NCBI GenBank assembly: GCA_937896275.1
Contig: CALBMW010000552.1
Coordinates: 1 to 6,808, forward strand
Source: an uncultured Myxococcales bacterium
GTDB taxonomy: Bacteria; Myxococcota_A; Bradymonadia; UBA7976; UBA1532
Length of the DNA: 6,808 nucleotides
Reading direction: 5' to 3'
The translations under genes were made by a program, and so were the position numbers. Each line of letters starts with the position of its first letter. Positions within the stretch are counted from its first letter, which is position 1. The notes under the pieces were generated by a model. The model was not told the origin of the DNA and made no database searches. It was given only the letters and a program-made list of their open reading frames with translations. This document shows, in pieces, positions 1 to 5,456 of the stretch.

Positions 1-74
1 CCGACGCCGCGACCCCCGATGCGGCGCGCCCCGACGCCGCCGCCCCCGACGCCGCCGCCCCCGACGCCGCGCGC
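1..74 (+). repeat. 15-bp tandem repeat encoding PDAAA units
   Basis: Three clear head-to-tail copies of a 15-bp unit (CCC GAC GCC GCC GCC) begin at 30, 45 and 60, and two more diverged copies occupy 1-29. The unit is in frame with the partial gene that stops at 77. Copy number is likely to vary between strains through slippage, as is usual for short GC-rich coding repeats. This last point is inference. Confidence 0.75.
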
Positions 75-77
75 TGA
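1..77 (+). CDS. 3' end of a gene; product ends in a Pro-Asp-Ala-Ala repeat tail (partial)
   Basis: The reading frame with codons at 3-5, 6-8 and so on runs without a stop to TGA at 75-77. It reads DAAT-PDAAR-PDAAA-PDAAA-PDAAR-stop, which is five pentapeptides in a row. The start and all folded domains lie left of the window, so no function can be given. Ala/Pro/Asp-rich low-complexity stretches are common in secreted or lipoprotein-like proteins of myxobacteria, usually as flexible linkers; here the stretch forms the extreme C-terminus. The next gene is convergent, and only 19 bp separate the two stop codons. The period is a multiple of three and the repeat is consistent at the residue level, including synonymous changes (GAC/GAT, GCC/GCG), which supports coding in this frame. 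A non-coding repeat cannot be excluded with so little sequence. Confidence 0.55.
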   Translation, partial: DAATPDAARPDAAAPDAAAPDAAR

Positions 78-96
78 TCCATCACTGCCTGATGGG

Positions 97-456
97 TCAC
101 TGCAGGGCGTCGGGCTCGACCTCTTCGACGACCGCGTGGAGGGACGCGACCTCGAGCAACCGAAGCCCATCGTCCCAGGGCACCCGTAGACCCTCGCTCT
201 TCGGGAACAGGACGAAGGCCCCCAGCGGCACGCCGCTCACGTTGCGACCCAGCCCGGGTTGGTCCGCTTCCTCGGCCCGCGCCACCTCGACCACCTCGCC
301 GTAGAGCGCGTCATGGTGCTTCTCGCCGACCCCCTCGGGCAGGTACAGCCCGGCGCTCGACCGGTCGTCGATCTTGAGCACCCGCACGAGCACCCGGGGC
401 CCCAGCGGCTTGATGTAGCGCACCGTTCGTGGCGCTCTTTCCGGCGTGTTGGCCAT
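97..456 (-). CDS. GroES-like (Cpn10 family) co-chaperonin-related protein
   Basis: This 119-residue protein looks like a divergent member of the Cpn10/GroES family. Canonical GroES is about 95 residues and caps the GroEL ring. The family order is visible: an N-terminal strand IKPLGPRVLVRVLKID (residues 15-30, compare IRPLxDRVxV in GroES), a mobile-loop region SSAGLYLPEG (33-42) where GroES has SAGGIVLP, the strand YGEVVEVA (52-59), a G-A-FVLFPKSEG segment (79-89, compare GDxVxF), and an ending LLEVASLHAVVEE (100-112) like GroES LxxxDILAIVE. The differences are about 14 extra N-terminal residues, LYL in place of the GroEL-contacting IVL tripeptide, and a lengthened loop near 60-78. The start at 456 has GAGGAG upstream, with a rather long spacer of 12. 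No groEL is adjacent and no CIRCE heat-shock element lies upstream, so this is probably a paralogue rather than the housekeeping groES. The fold assignment is fairly secure; the role is unknown. Confidence 0.82.
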   Translation of the reverse strand: MANTPERAPRTVRYIKPLGPRVLVRVLKIDDRSSAGLYLPEGVGEKHHDALYGEVVEVARAEEADQPGLGRNVSGVPLGAFVLFPKSEGLRVPWDDGLRLLEVASLHAVVEEVEPDALQ

Positions 457-510
457 GGATCAGACGTTCTCCTCTTGCCTTCGACCCCGCGCGCCGCGCA
501 CAAGGGGCGC
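457..510. promoter_or_regulatory. Divergent gap between the GroES-like gene and the 511-1182 gene
   Basis: These 54 bp separate two start codons facing away from each other, so both promoters must lie here or inside the opposite gene. On the minus strand AGAGGAGAA is a plausible ribosome binding site for the gene starting at 456. On the plus strand AAGGGG (502-507) lies only 3 bases from the ATG at 511, which is closer than usual. I see no convincing -35/-10 pair and no CIRCE-type inverted repeat. Confidence 0.35.
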
Positions 511-1182
511 ATGGGCCGCATCATCCTCACTCTCGCCGCACCGTGGAGCAAGGCTCCGGCCTTCGACACGCCCCTGCACCTCGACTACGGGCCACCGGTC
601 CCCGCGCTCGTCGACGAGTTCGGCGATCTGGGCCGCCGCGCCGGCACCGTGGGGAAGGGCGATCTGGTCACCCTGCGAGGCCACCAAGGCGTCCTGACCG
701 CGACCGCGGAGTTCGACGCGCCCGGCGATCTGACGCACGCCCGCGCCGGCGCCCGCCTCGCGCTGGACGCCGTCGCCCAGGGCGCGCTGGGGCTCTACGT
801 CGAGACCGCGATGAAGGTGCTGATGCCCGCGTCGCTCGAGGGCCTCGATCCAACCGACGCCACCTCGCTGTTCCACCTGTTCGTCGAGGTGATGGGCGAC
901 GCCGGGCACATCCTCACCGAGGGGATGCAGGCCTTCGACCTACCCGACGTGATCGTGCACTACGCGGGGCGCGAGCAGGTCGCGGCCGCCCAGGGCACCG
1001 CCTTCGGCCTGGCGGCCCGCATGGTCTGCGACCGCTATCGCCCGGTGGCCGACGGCAGCTTCCGCAACAGCGAGAGCGCGCCGCGCTACCTGATGAGCCT
1101 CGAGCCGCCCCCCGCCGACGCCGAGCCCGACGATCCCTTCGTGAACGCCCGCGGCTCGGTGGTGCTCACCCCCGCGCCGTGA
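511..1182 (+). CDS. Uncharacterised protein, weakly DUF4261-like
   Basis: This 223-residue soluble protein has no signal peptide or membrane segment. I do not recognise it firmly. Three features recall DUF4261 proteins, which have a VxVYWG-like strand followed by a helix and a late GxxAFGLPExE motif: the segment ALGLYVETAMKVLMP (92-106), the helical stretch SLFHLFVEVMGD (119-130), and TEGMQAFDLPDVIVHY (136-151). The beginning MGRIILTLAAPW also looks like a first beta strand. The C-terminus (198-213) is rich in Pro, Asp and Glu and is probably disordered. I chose ATG 511 because the preceding in-frame sequence overlaps the divergent GroES-like gene and reads as GC-rich shadow; a start slightly upstream is possible. 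It sits back-to-back with the GroES-like gene, so they may share control. The gene is real on codon usage; its function is unknown and the DUF4261 link is tentative. Confidence 0.72.
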   Translation: MGRIILTLAAPWSKAPAFDTPLHLDYGPPVPALVDEFGDLGRRAGTVGKGDLVTLRGHQGVLTATAEFDAPGDLTHARAGARLALDAVAQGALGLYVETAMKVLMPASLEGLDPTDATSLFHLFVEVMGDAGHILTEGMQAFDLPDVIVHYAGREQVAAAQGTAFGLAARMVCDRYRPVADGSFRNSESAPRYLMSLEPPPADAEPDDPFVNARGSVVLTPAP

Positions 1183-1221
1183 GCCACCGGTCCCTCGCGT
1201 GGTACCACCGCGCCGTGGCTC
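1181..1221 (+). terminator. Possible hairpin after the 511-1182 gene
   Basis: GAGCCAC at 1181-1187 is perfectly complementary to GTGGCTC at 1215-1221. This gives a 7-bp stem that starts inside the stop codon of the upstream gene and encloses a 27-base loop containing the smaller palindrome GTGGTACCAC. No T-run follows. It could slow transcription at the gene end, but the large loop and missing U-tract make a standard intrinsic terminator doubtful. Confidence 0.25.
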
Positions 1222-1237
1222 GCCTCGCCGACGTCGG
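1199..1237. promoter_or_regulatory. Two perfect 10-bp palindromes upstream of the kinase
   Basis: GTGGTACCAC (1199-1208) and CCGACGTCGG (1228-1237) are each perfectly self-complementary, and their centres are 29 bp apart in the 109-bp gap before the kinase gene. That layout could be operator half-sites for a dimeric regulator. Ten-base palindromes are frequent by chance in DNA of this composition (around one per 500 positions), so support is weak. Confidence 0.15.
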
Positions 1238-1265
1238 ACGGGCCCCGCGCGCCGTGTCGACGACC

Positions 1266-1295
1266 ATGAATCAAGCTGATAGCGTCGCCGCATGA
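1266..1295 (+). CDS. Possible 9-codon leader ORF overlapping the kinase start
   Basis: An ATG at 1266 opens a short frame MNQADSVAA whose TGA (1293-1295) overlaps the kinase ATG (1292-1294) as ATGA, the usual arrangement for translational coupling. The stretch 1262-1282 is noticeably richer in A and T than its surroundings. No Shine-Dalgarno sequence is visible before ATG 1266. The same frame stays open for a long way upstream, as many shadow frames do here, so the overlap may be accidental. Confidence 0.15.
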   Translation: MNQADSVAA

Positions 1296-2947
1296 CGTCG
1301 AACCTGGGAATCGAAGGCCTCCGAGTCGAGGGGCTCCTCGGCGAGGGCGCCTTCAGCCAGGTCCACGCGGCCCGACGGATCGCGACCGATGAGCCCGTCG
1401 CCGTCAAGGTGCTGCACACCCACCTGCGCCGGAACGCCGACGCCGTGGTCCGCACGCTCCAGGAGGGGCGCTTCTGCTGGTCGCTGGATCATCCCAACGT
1501 CGTGCGCGTCCTCGACGCGGGCGTCACCCAGGATCGACGCCCCTACGTCGTGATGGAGCGCCTCTGTGGAGAGACCCTGCGGCAGCGGCTCGATCGCGAG
1601 GGCCCGCTGAGCGAGGCCGTCGTGCTCGACATCGCCCGCCAGACGGCGCGCGGGCTCGAGGTCATCCATCGCCGGGCGGTCCATCGGGACATCAAGCCCG
1701 ACAACCTCTTCCTCTGCCGCGGGGGCGAGCAGGACGGTCGGGTCAAGATCCTCGACCTGGGCATCGCGTCGCTCAACGCGGACGACCCCGAGAAGATGGT
1801 GCAAACCGCAGAGGGCGTGTTCCTGGGCACGCCGGTCTACACCGCCCCTGAGGCGTTCCGCGGGATTGGCCACGAGCCGCGCTCGGATCTGTACGGTCTC
1901 GGCGCGACCCTGTTCGAGTGCCTCTGCGGGCGACCGCCTTACATGGCGCGGACCATCTTGGCGCTGTCGGTGATCGTGACGCGCGCCGAGCAGCCACCGC
2001 CGCTCCCCCGCGACGACGTGTCGCCCGGCGCGAAGCGCCTGATCGCGCGCTGCCTCGCGCCGCGCCTCGAGGACCGCTGGCAAGACGCGCGGGCCCTGCT
2101 CGACGCGATCGACGGGGCGCAGCGCGGCCTGACCACGGTGGCTCGGCAGGGGAGCACCGTCCGCCTCGCCGGCCGGCTGGTGGAGCTGCCGTCGCCGCGT
2201 GAGCGGACGCGACGGGCCTTCGAGGTCGAGCTGCTCGAGGTCTGCAACGGGCTGTTCCACCCAGCGCACGTTCCGCCGGAGATCCTGGTGCTGCTCACGG
2301 CGCTCGAGCAGCGGGACTCAGATCTGCACGGGCTGGCGCGGCGGCGCGAACAGGCCGAGGTCGACGCTGCGGCGCTGGCGGGCCGACTCGCGGAGCGCTT
2401 CGCCGCGATGCAAGAGCGCCTGGCCGACGCGACCCGGGTGCTCGCGCACGCCGAGCAGGATCTGCGAACGCGGGAGCGCGCCCTGGCGGCGCTTCGCCAG
2501 CGACTGCAGGCGCTCGACGACCACTTCGTCGACACCTACCACGCGCTCGAGGCCATCAACGCGGCGCTGGCCGACGAAGCGCGGCGCGACCTGCGCCCGG
2601 TCGATCCGGCCGCCCCCACGCTGCGAGACGCGCGGGCCCTGGCCGCCTCGCTGCGCGACGTGCAGGCGGAGCGGCAGCTCCTCGTCGAGGCCGAGGCGGA
2701 GGGCTGGGAGAGCACCCAGGGCGCGCGGTTGGCGCTGGCCTCCGCGGGTCGCGTCAAGGGCGATCTGCACCACGCCATCACCGGCATCGAGAGCGAGCGC
2801 CTCGGCGCCCTCATGGAGCTCGAGACGCGTGCCCGCCTCATCGCGGACGACGAGCTGCTGCACGAGCGCCATCGGCACCACCTGTTCCTGTCGCTGGCGT
2901 GCGCCATCCAGTCAGCCGCGACGGCCGAGGGCGCGACGGAGGATTGA
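1292..2947 (+). CDS. Soluble Hanks-type Ser/Thr protein kinase with long coiled-coil C-terminus
   Basis: This 551-residue protein would transfer the gamma-phosphate of ATP to Ser/Thr of unknown targets. The kinase domain spans about 11-275 with all core elements: glycine loop GEGAFSQV (17-24), VAVK with Lys39, the likely alpha-C Glu58, the catalytic loop HRDIKPDN (131-138), metal-binding DLG (155-157) in place of DFG, GTPVYTAPE (179-187), SDLYGLG (198-204) and Arg262 of the EDRW motif. It is an RD-type, apparently active kinase. After it, residues 300-335 are a link, 336-432 is a proline-free, Arg/Glu/Ala/Leu-rich coiled coil, 433-444 is a Pro-rich hinge, and 445-551 is a second proline-free helical block. 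There is no transmembrane segment, PASTA, TPR or WD repeat, so it is probably cytoplasmic and possibly oligomeric. No Shine-Dalgarno sequence precedes ATG 1292. TGATAG at 1277-1282 could be a -10 element for a nearly leaderless transcript. It is the last gene before the convergent haem genes. Confidence 0.95.
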   Translation: MTSNLGIEGLRVEGLLGEGAFSQVHAARRIATDEPVAVKVLHTHLRRNADAVVRTLQEGRFCWSLDHPNVVRVLDAGVTQDRRPYVVMERLCGETLRQRLDREGPLSEAVVLDIARQTARGLEVIHRRAVHRDIKPDNLFLCRGGEQDGRVKILDLGIASLNADDPEKMVQTAEGVFLGTPVYTAPEAFRGIGHEPRSDLYGLGATLFECLCGRPPYMARTILALSVIVTRAEQPPPLPRDDVSPGAKRLIARCLAPRLEDRWQDARALLDAIDGAQRGLTTVARQGSTVRLAGRLVELPSPRERTRRAFEVELLEVCNGLFHPAHVPPEILVLLTALEQRDSDLHGLARRREQAEVDAAALAGRLAERFAAMQERLADATRVLAHAEQDLRTRERALAALRQRLQALDDHFVDTYHALEAINAALADEARRDLRPVDPAAPTLRDARALAASLRDVQAERQLLVEAEAEGWESTQGARLALASAGRVKGDLHHAITGIESERLGALMELETRARLIADDELLHERHRHHLFLSLACAIQSAATAEGATED

Positions 2948-2974
2948 CGGCGCCGCCCTCCTCGTCCGTCGCGC

Positions 2975-2994
2975 CGCGCGTCCCGAGACGCGCG
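2975..2994. terminator. GC-rich hairpin between convergent kinase and hemG
   Basis: CGCGCGTC (2975-2982), the loop CCGA (2983-2986) and GACGCGCG (2987-2994) form a perfect 8-bp stem with a tetraloop in the 53-bp gap between two stop codons. Its position suits a terminator serving both strands. Neither side has a T-run, so it would be a U-less hairpin or a transcription roadblock. Confidence 0.5.
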
Positions 2995-3000
2995 CGTCGA

Positions 3001-4362
3001 TCAATCGGTGTGCAGGACGATCGCCGGCAGCGCGTCGGCGCGGGCCACGCAATCCGCCAGGCTGACCCCGTAGAGGCCGTTGCCCGCGAGGTGCAACCCG
3101 CCCGTGGGCCGCAGCGCCGCCTCGGCTGCCGCCACGCGATCCAGGTGCCCCAACTCGTATTGCGGGATCCCCTGAGGCCAGCGCACGACGCGCGCGAACA
3201 CCGGCGCCGGGAGCGCCCCGCCCATCGTGACCGACAGCTCGGTCACGACGACCTCGATCAGGGCCTCGTCGTCGAGATCCAGGAGCTCTGGGTGCCGCGC
3301 CCCGCCGACGATCGTGCGTATCAAAGCGTGCCCCGCGGGCGCCCGCCCCGGGAAGATGGTGCTCGACCACAGCACGCCCAGCACGCGCCGCCGCTCGCCG
3401 CTCGGCACCAGGTAGCCGAAGCCGTCGAGCGGTCGCGGCAGGCCGCCGACCGGGAAGCCCAGCGCCACCACCGCCGCGGGGGCGTAGCGGATGTCCTCGA
3501 GCGGCCCCACCGCGCCCGGCGCGACGGACGCCACCAGCCGCGCGGTCACGTCCGTCGGCGTGGCCAGCACCACCGCGTCCGCCTCGATGGGCTCGCCCCC
3601 GGCCGCGCGCACCCGCCAACGGTGTCCGATGCGCTCGAGGGCCCGCACCGGACGGGCGGTGTGCGCCGCCTGACCCAGGCCGGACGCCAACGCGACGATG
3701 AGCTCGCCGAGGCCGCCCGGAAACGAGGTCAACGTGCCCGCCGGCCCCGAGGCCGAGTCCAGGCCGGCCTTGCGCGCGCGCATCATCGCGACCATGCCGC
3801 GCATCAGCCCGCCGTGGTCCTGCTCGAGGCGGTGCAGGCGGGGGAAGGCCGCTCGCAGGCTGAGCCGGCTCGTGTCGCCGGCGAAGATGCCCGTGACCAT
3901 CGGATCGACCAACCGCTCGGCGGCCTCACGCCCGATGCGCCGCGTGGCGAAGTCGAGGACCGACTCGTCCTCGGTGCTGCGCCGCGCGCGCACGAAGGGC
4001 TCGGCCAACATCCGGGCCTTTCCGCGCGCGCTGAGCAGGCTGCCCGCCAGGAAGGACGCCGGCCCATGGGGGGCCTCCTTCAACGCACCGTCCAGGTACA
4101 GGTAGCGACGCGCCGCCGCAAGGTCGGCCTGCGTGATCCGCGCGCCCAGTCCAGCGTCCCGCGCCAGCTCGAGCACCTGCCGGCGGCTGTCGAGGAAGCC
4201 GTTGGGCCCGTGCTCGACGAGGTAGCCGTCGACGGCCTCGCTGCGCACCTTGCCACCGTGGCACGGATCGGCCTCGAGCAGCACCACCTCACAGCCGGCG
4301 CCACGCAGGCGCCACGCCGCGGCGAGCCCGCTGATACCCCCGCCGACGACCGCCACCTTCAT
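3001..4362 (-). CDS. hemG: Protoporphyrinogen oxidase, oxygen-dependent (HemY-type)
   Basis: This 453-residue FAD enzyme oxidises protoporphyrinogen IX to protoporphyrin IX, the penultimate haem step, or coproporphyrinogen III in lineages using the coproporphyrin route. It is of the HemY/PPOX type that also goes by hemY, not the flavodoxin-like HemG of E. coli. The N-terminal dinucleotide fold starts VAVVGGGISGLAAA (3-16), with Glu30 expected to hold the ribose, followed by GGKVRS (36-41) and EHGPNGFL (50-57). PQYELGH (400-406) and AGNGLYGVSLADC (426-438) are the conserved C-terminal FAD/substrate segments. The length matches the family (about 450-480). The ATG at 4362 overlaps the hemE stop as ATGA, so translation is probably coupled to hemE. 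Only a weak GGGGGCG lies upstream. No transmembrane helix stands out; family members are peripheral membrane proteins. Confidence 0.94.
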   Translation of the reverse strand: MKVAVVGGGISGLAAAWRLRGAGCEVVLLEADPCHGGKVRSEAVDGYLVEHGPNGFLDSRRQVLELARDAGLGARITQADLAAARRYLYLDGALKEAPHGPASFLAGSLLSARGKARMLAEPFVRARRSTEDESVLDFATRRIGREAAERLVDPMVTGIFAGDTSRLSLRAAFPRLHRLEQDHGGLMRGMVAMMRARKAGLDSASGPAGTLTSFPGGLGELIVALASGLGQAAHTARPVRALERIGHRWRVRAAGGEPIEADAVVLATPTDVTARLVASVAPGAVGPLEDIRYAPAAVVALGFPVGGLPRPLDGFGYLVPSGERRRVLGVLWSSTIFPGRAPAGHALIRTIVGGARHPELLDLDDEALIEVVVTELSVTMGGALPAPVFARVVRWPQGIPQYELGHLDRVAAAEAALRPTGGLHLAGNGLYGVSLADCVARADALPAIVLHTD

Positions 4363-5402
4363 GGGCGCCGCGCCCCCGAGGTCGACTGTACGTGCTCGAC
4401 GAGGCGCCGCACGTTGTCCACCGGCGTGTGCCGATCGATCCCGTGGCCCAGGTTGAAGATGTGCCCGCGCCCGTCGCCCGCGGCGTCGAGGACGCGGTCG
4501 ATGGCGGGCCGCAGCGTCTCCCAGGTGCCCAGCAGGCGCGCCGGATCCAGGTTGCCCTGCAGCGCGGGCTTCGGCCCCACCAGGGCGCGCGCGCGGTCGA
4601 GGGGCAGCGTCCAGTCCACCCCCAGCACGTCGGCCTCGGTCTGGGCGACCAGGTCGAGGTAGGTGCCGGTGCCCTTCGCGAAGACGATGACCGGGATCCC
4701 GGGCCGCTTGACGCCCTCCACGATGCGCCGGGTGTAGCGCACACCCCACCGGGCGTAGTCGTCCGGGTCGAGGCAGCCGGCCCAGGAGTCGAAGATCTGC
4801 ACGGCCCGGCAGCCGGCGTCGATCTGCAGGTTCAGCAGATCGATGACCACCGATGCGAGCCGCGAAAACAAGCGGTCCGCCGCCTCGGGCTCCTGGTGCA
4901 AGAAGGTCTTGGTCTTCATGAACTGCCGGCTCGAGCCGCCCTCGATGAGGTAGCTGGCCAGCGTGAACGGCGCGCCGGCGAAGCCGATCAGCGGCACATC
5001 CGCGGGCAGGGCGCCCACGATCATCCTGATCGCGTCGCCGACGTAGGCGAGGTCCTCGCGGGCGTCGAAGTCTCGCAGGCGGTCGACGTCGGCGGGACCG
5101 TCGACGGCGTTCTCGACCTCGGGGCCGTGACCCTTGCCGAAGTGCACCGGGCACCCCATGGGCGGGAGGACCGTGAGCAGATCGCTGAAGACGATGGCCG
5201 CGTCGAGCCCGAAGGCGTCGATGGGCTGGAGCGTGACCTCGCAGGCCAGCTCGGGCGTCTTGCACAGCGTCCAGAAGTCGGCCTTGGCCCGCACCGCGCG
5301 GTACTCGGGCATGAAGCGGCCGGCCTGGCGCATGAGCCAGATCGGCGTCCGCTCGGTCGGCAGACCCTGGCAGGCGCGGAGGAAGAGCGGTTCGGTGGAC
5401 AT
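4359..5402 (-). CDS. hemE: Uroporphyrinogen decarboxylase
   Basis: This 347-residue cytoplasmic enzyme removes the four acetate carboxyls of uroporphyrinogen III to give coproporphyrinogen III, without a cofactor. The length is standard. Both family signatures are present: PIWLMRQAGRFMPEYR (20-35, with the substrate-contacting Arg25 and Arg29) and GFAGAPFTLASYLIEGG (140-156, with Tyr151). The catalytic aspartate is Asp74 in VFSDLL, and the late substrate-binding histidine is His320 in FNLGHGI. The ATG at 5402 has GAAGG (5414-5410) at a 7-base spacing. It is the first gene of a two-gene haem unit with hemG, overlapping by 4 bp. Longer in-frame sequence upstream is antisense to serC and is not coding. 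Nothing unusual is seen in the protein. Confidence 0.97.
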   Translation of the reverse strand: MSTEPLFLRACQGLPTERTPIWLMRQAGRFMPEYRAVRAKADFWTLCKTPELACEVTLQPIDAFGLDAAIVFSDLLTVLPPMGCPVHFGKGHGPEVENAVDGPADVDRLRDFDAREDLAYVGDAIRMIVGALPADVPLIGFAGAPFTLASYLIEGGSSRQFMKTKTFLHQEPEAADRLFSRLASVVIDLLNLQIDAGCRAVQIFDSWAGCLDPDDYARWGVRYTRRIVEGVKRPGIPVIVFAKGTGTYLDLVAQTEADVLGVDWTLPLDRARALVGPKPALQGNLDPARLLGTWETLRPAIDRVLDAAGDGRGHIFNLGHGIDRHTPVDNVRRLVEHVQSTSGARRP

Positions 5403-5456
5403 TGGGGGGCCTTCGTGCTGTGAATCGTGCCGGCGGTGCCGACACGGAGGGAGCGG
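5403..5456. promoter_or_regulatory. Shared divergent control region of hemE and serC
   Basis: Fifty-four bp separate the start codons of hemE (minus) and serC (plus), and both ribosome binding sites lie inside. With so little room, promoters for the two genes must overlap or reach into the opposite coding region. No consensus -35/-10 is recognisable. A small CGGC-GGT-GCCG hairpin (5431-5441) lies just upstream of the serC ribosome binding site and could affect initiation. Confidence 0.45.
5446..5450 (+). promoter_or_regulatory. Strong ribosome binding site of serC
   Basis: GGAGG followed by GAG is the best Shine-Dalgarno match in the window. It is 6 bases from ATG 5457 and 9 bases from the adjacent ATG 5460, so it rules out the farther upstream in-frame ATG at 5427 but does not decide between the two tandem ATGs. 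Confidence 0.75.

Noticed and set aside
1..77. CRISPR-like array
   Set aside because: The repeats are 15 bp, contiguous with no spacers, and in frame with coding sequence.
457..510. Search for a CIRCE heat-shock operator upstream of the GroES-like gene
   Set aside because: No TTAGCACTC/GAGTGCTAA-type inverted repeat is present.
429..1295. A 288-codon plus-strand frame overlapping the 511-1182 gene
   Set aside because: The product is almost entirely Arg, Pro, Gly and Ala, a frame-shifted reading of GC-rich codons. Only its last nine codons are kept, as a low-confidence leader ORF.
1271..2269. A 332-codon open frame on the minus strand opposite the kinase
   Set aside because: It is the antisense shadow of the conserved kinase domain; its product shows no family motif.
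2899..4662. A 587-codon open frame on the plus strand across hemG and hemE
   Set aside because: It is antisense to two firmly identified enzymes. Its product is Arg/Ala/Gly/His-rich low complexity, typical of shadow frames in very GC-rich DNA, with no recognisable domain.
5412..5424. TTC-N7-GAA element (TTCGTGCTGTGAA) in the hemE/serC gap as an operator
   Set aside because: Only the outer three bases on each side are symmetric, which is too little to distinguish from chance.
4363..5445. Long in-frame extension of hemG upstream, suggesting a hemE-hemG fusion
   Set aside because: The extension is in a different frame from hemE and is Arg/Pro/Ala-rich shadow sequence. The ATG at 4362 starts exactly at the FAD-binding fold.
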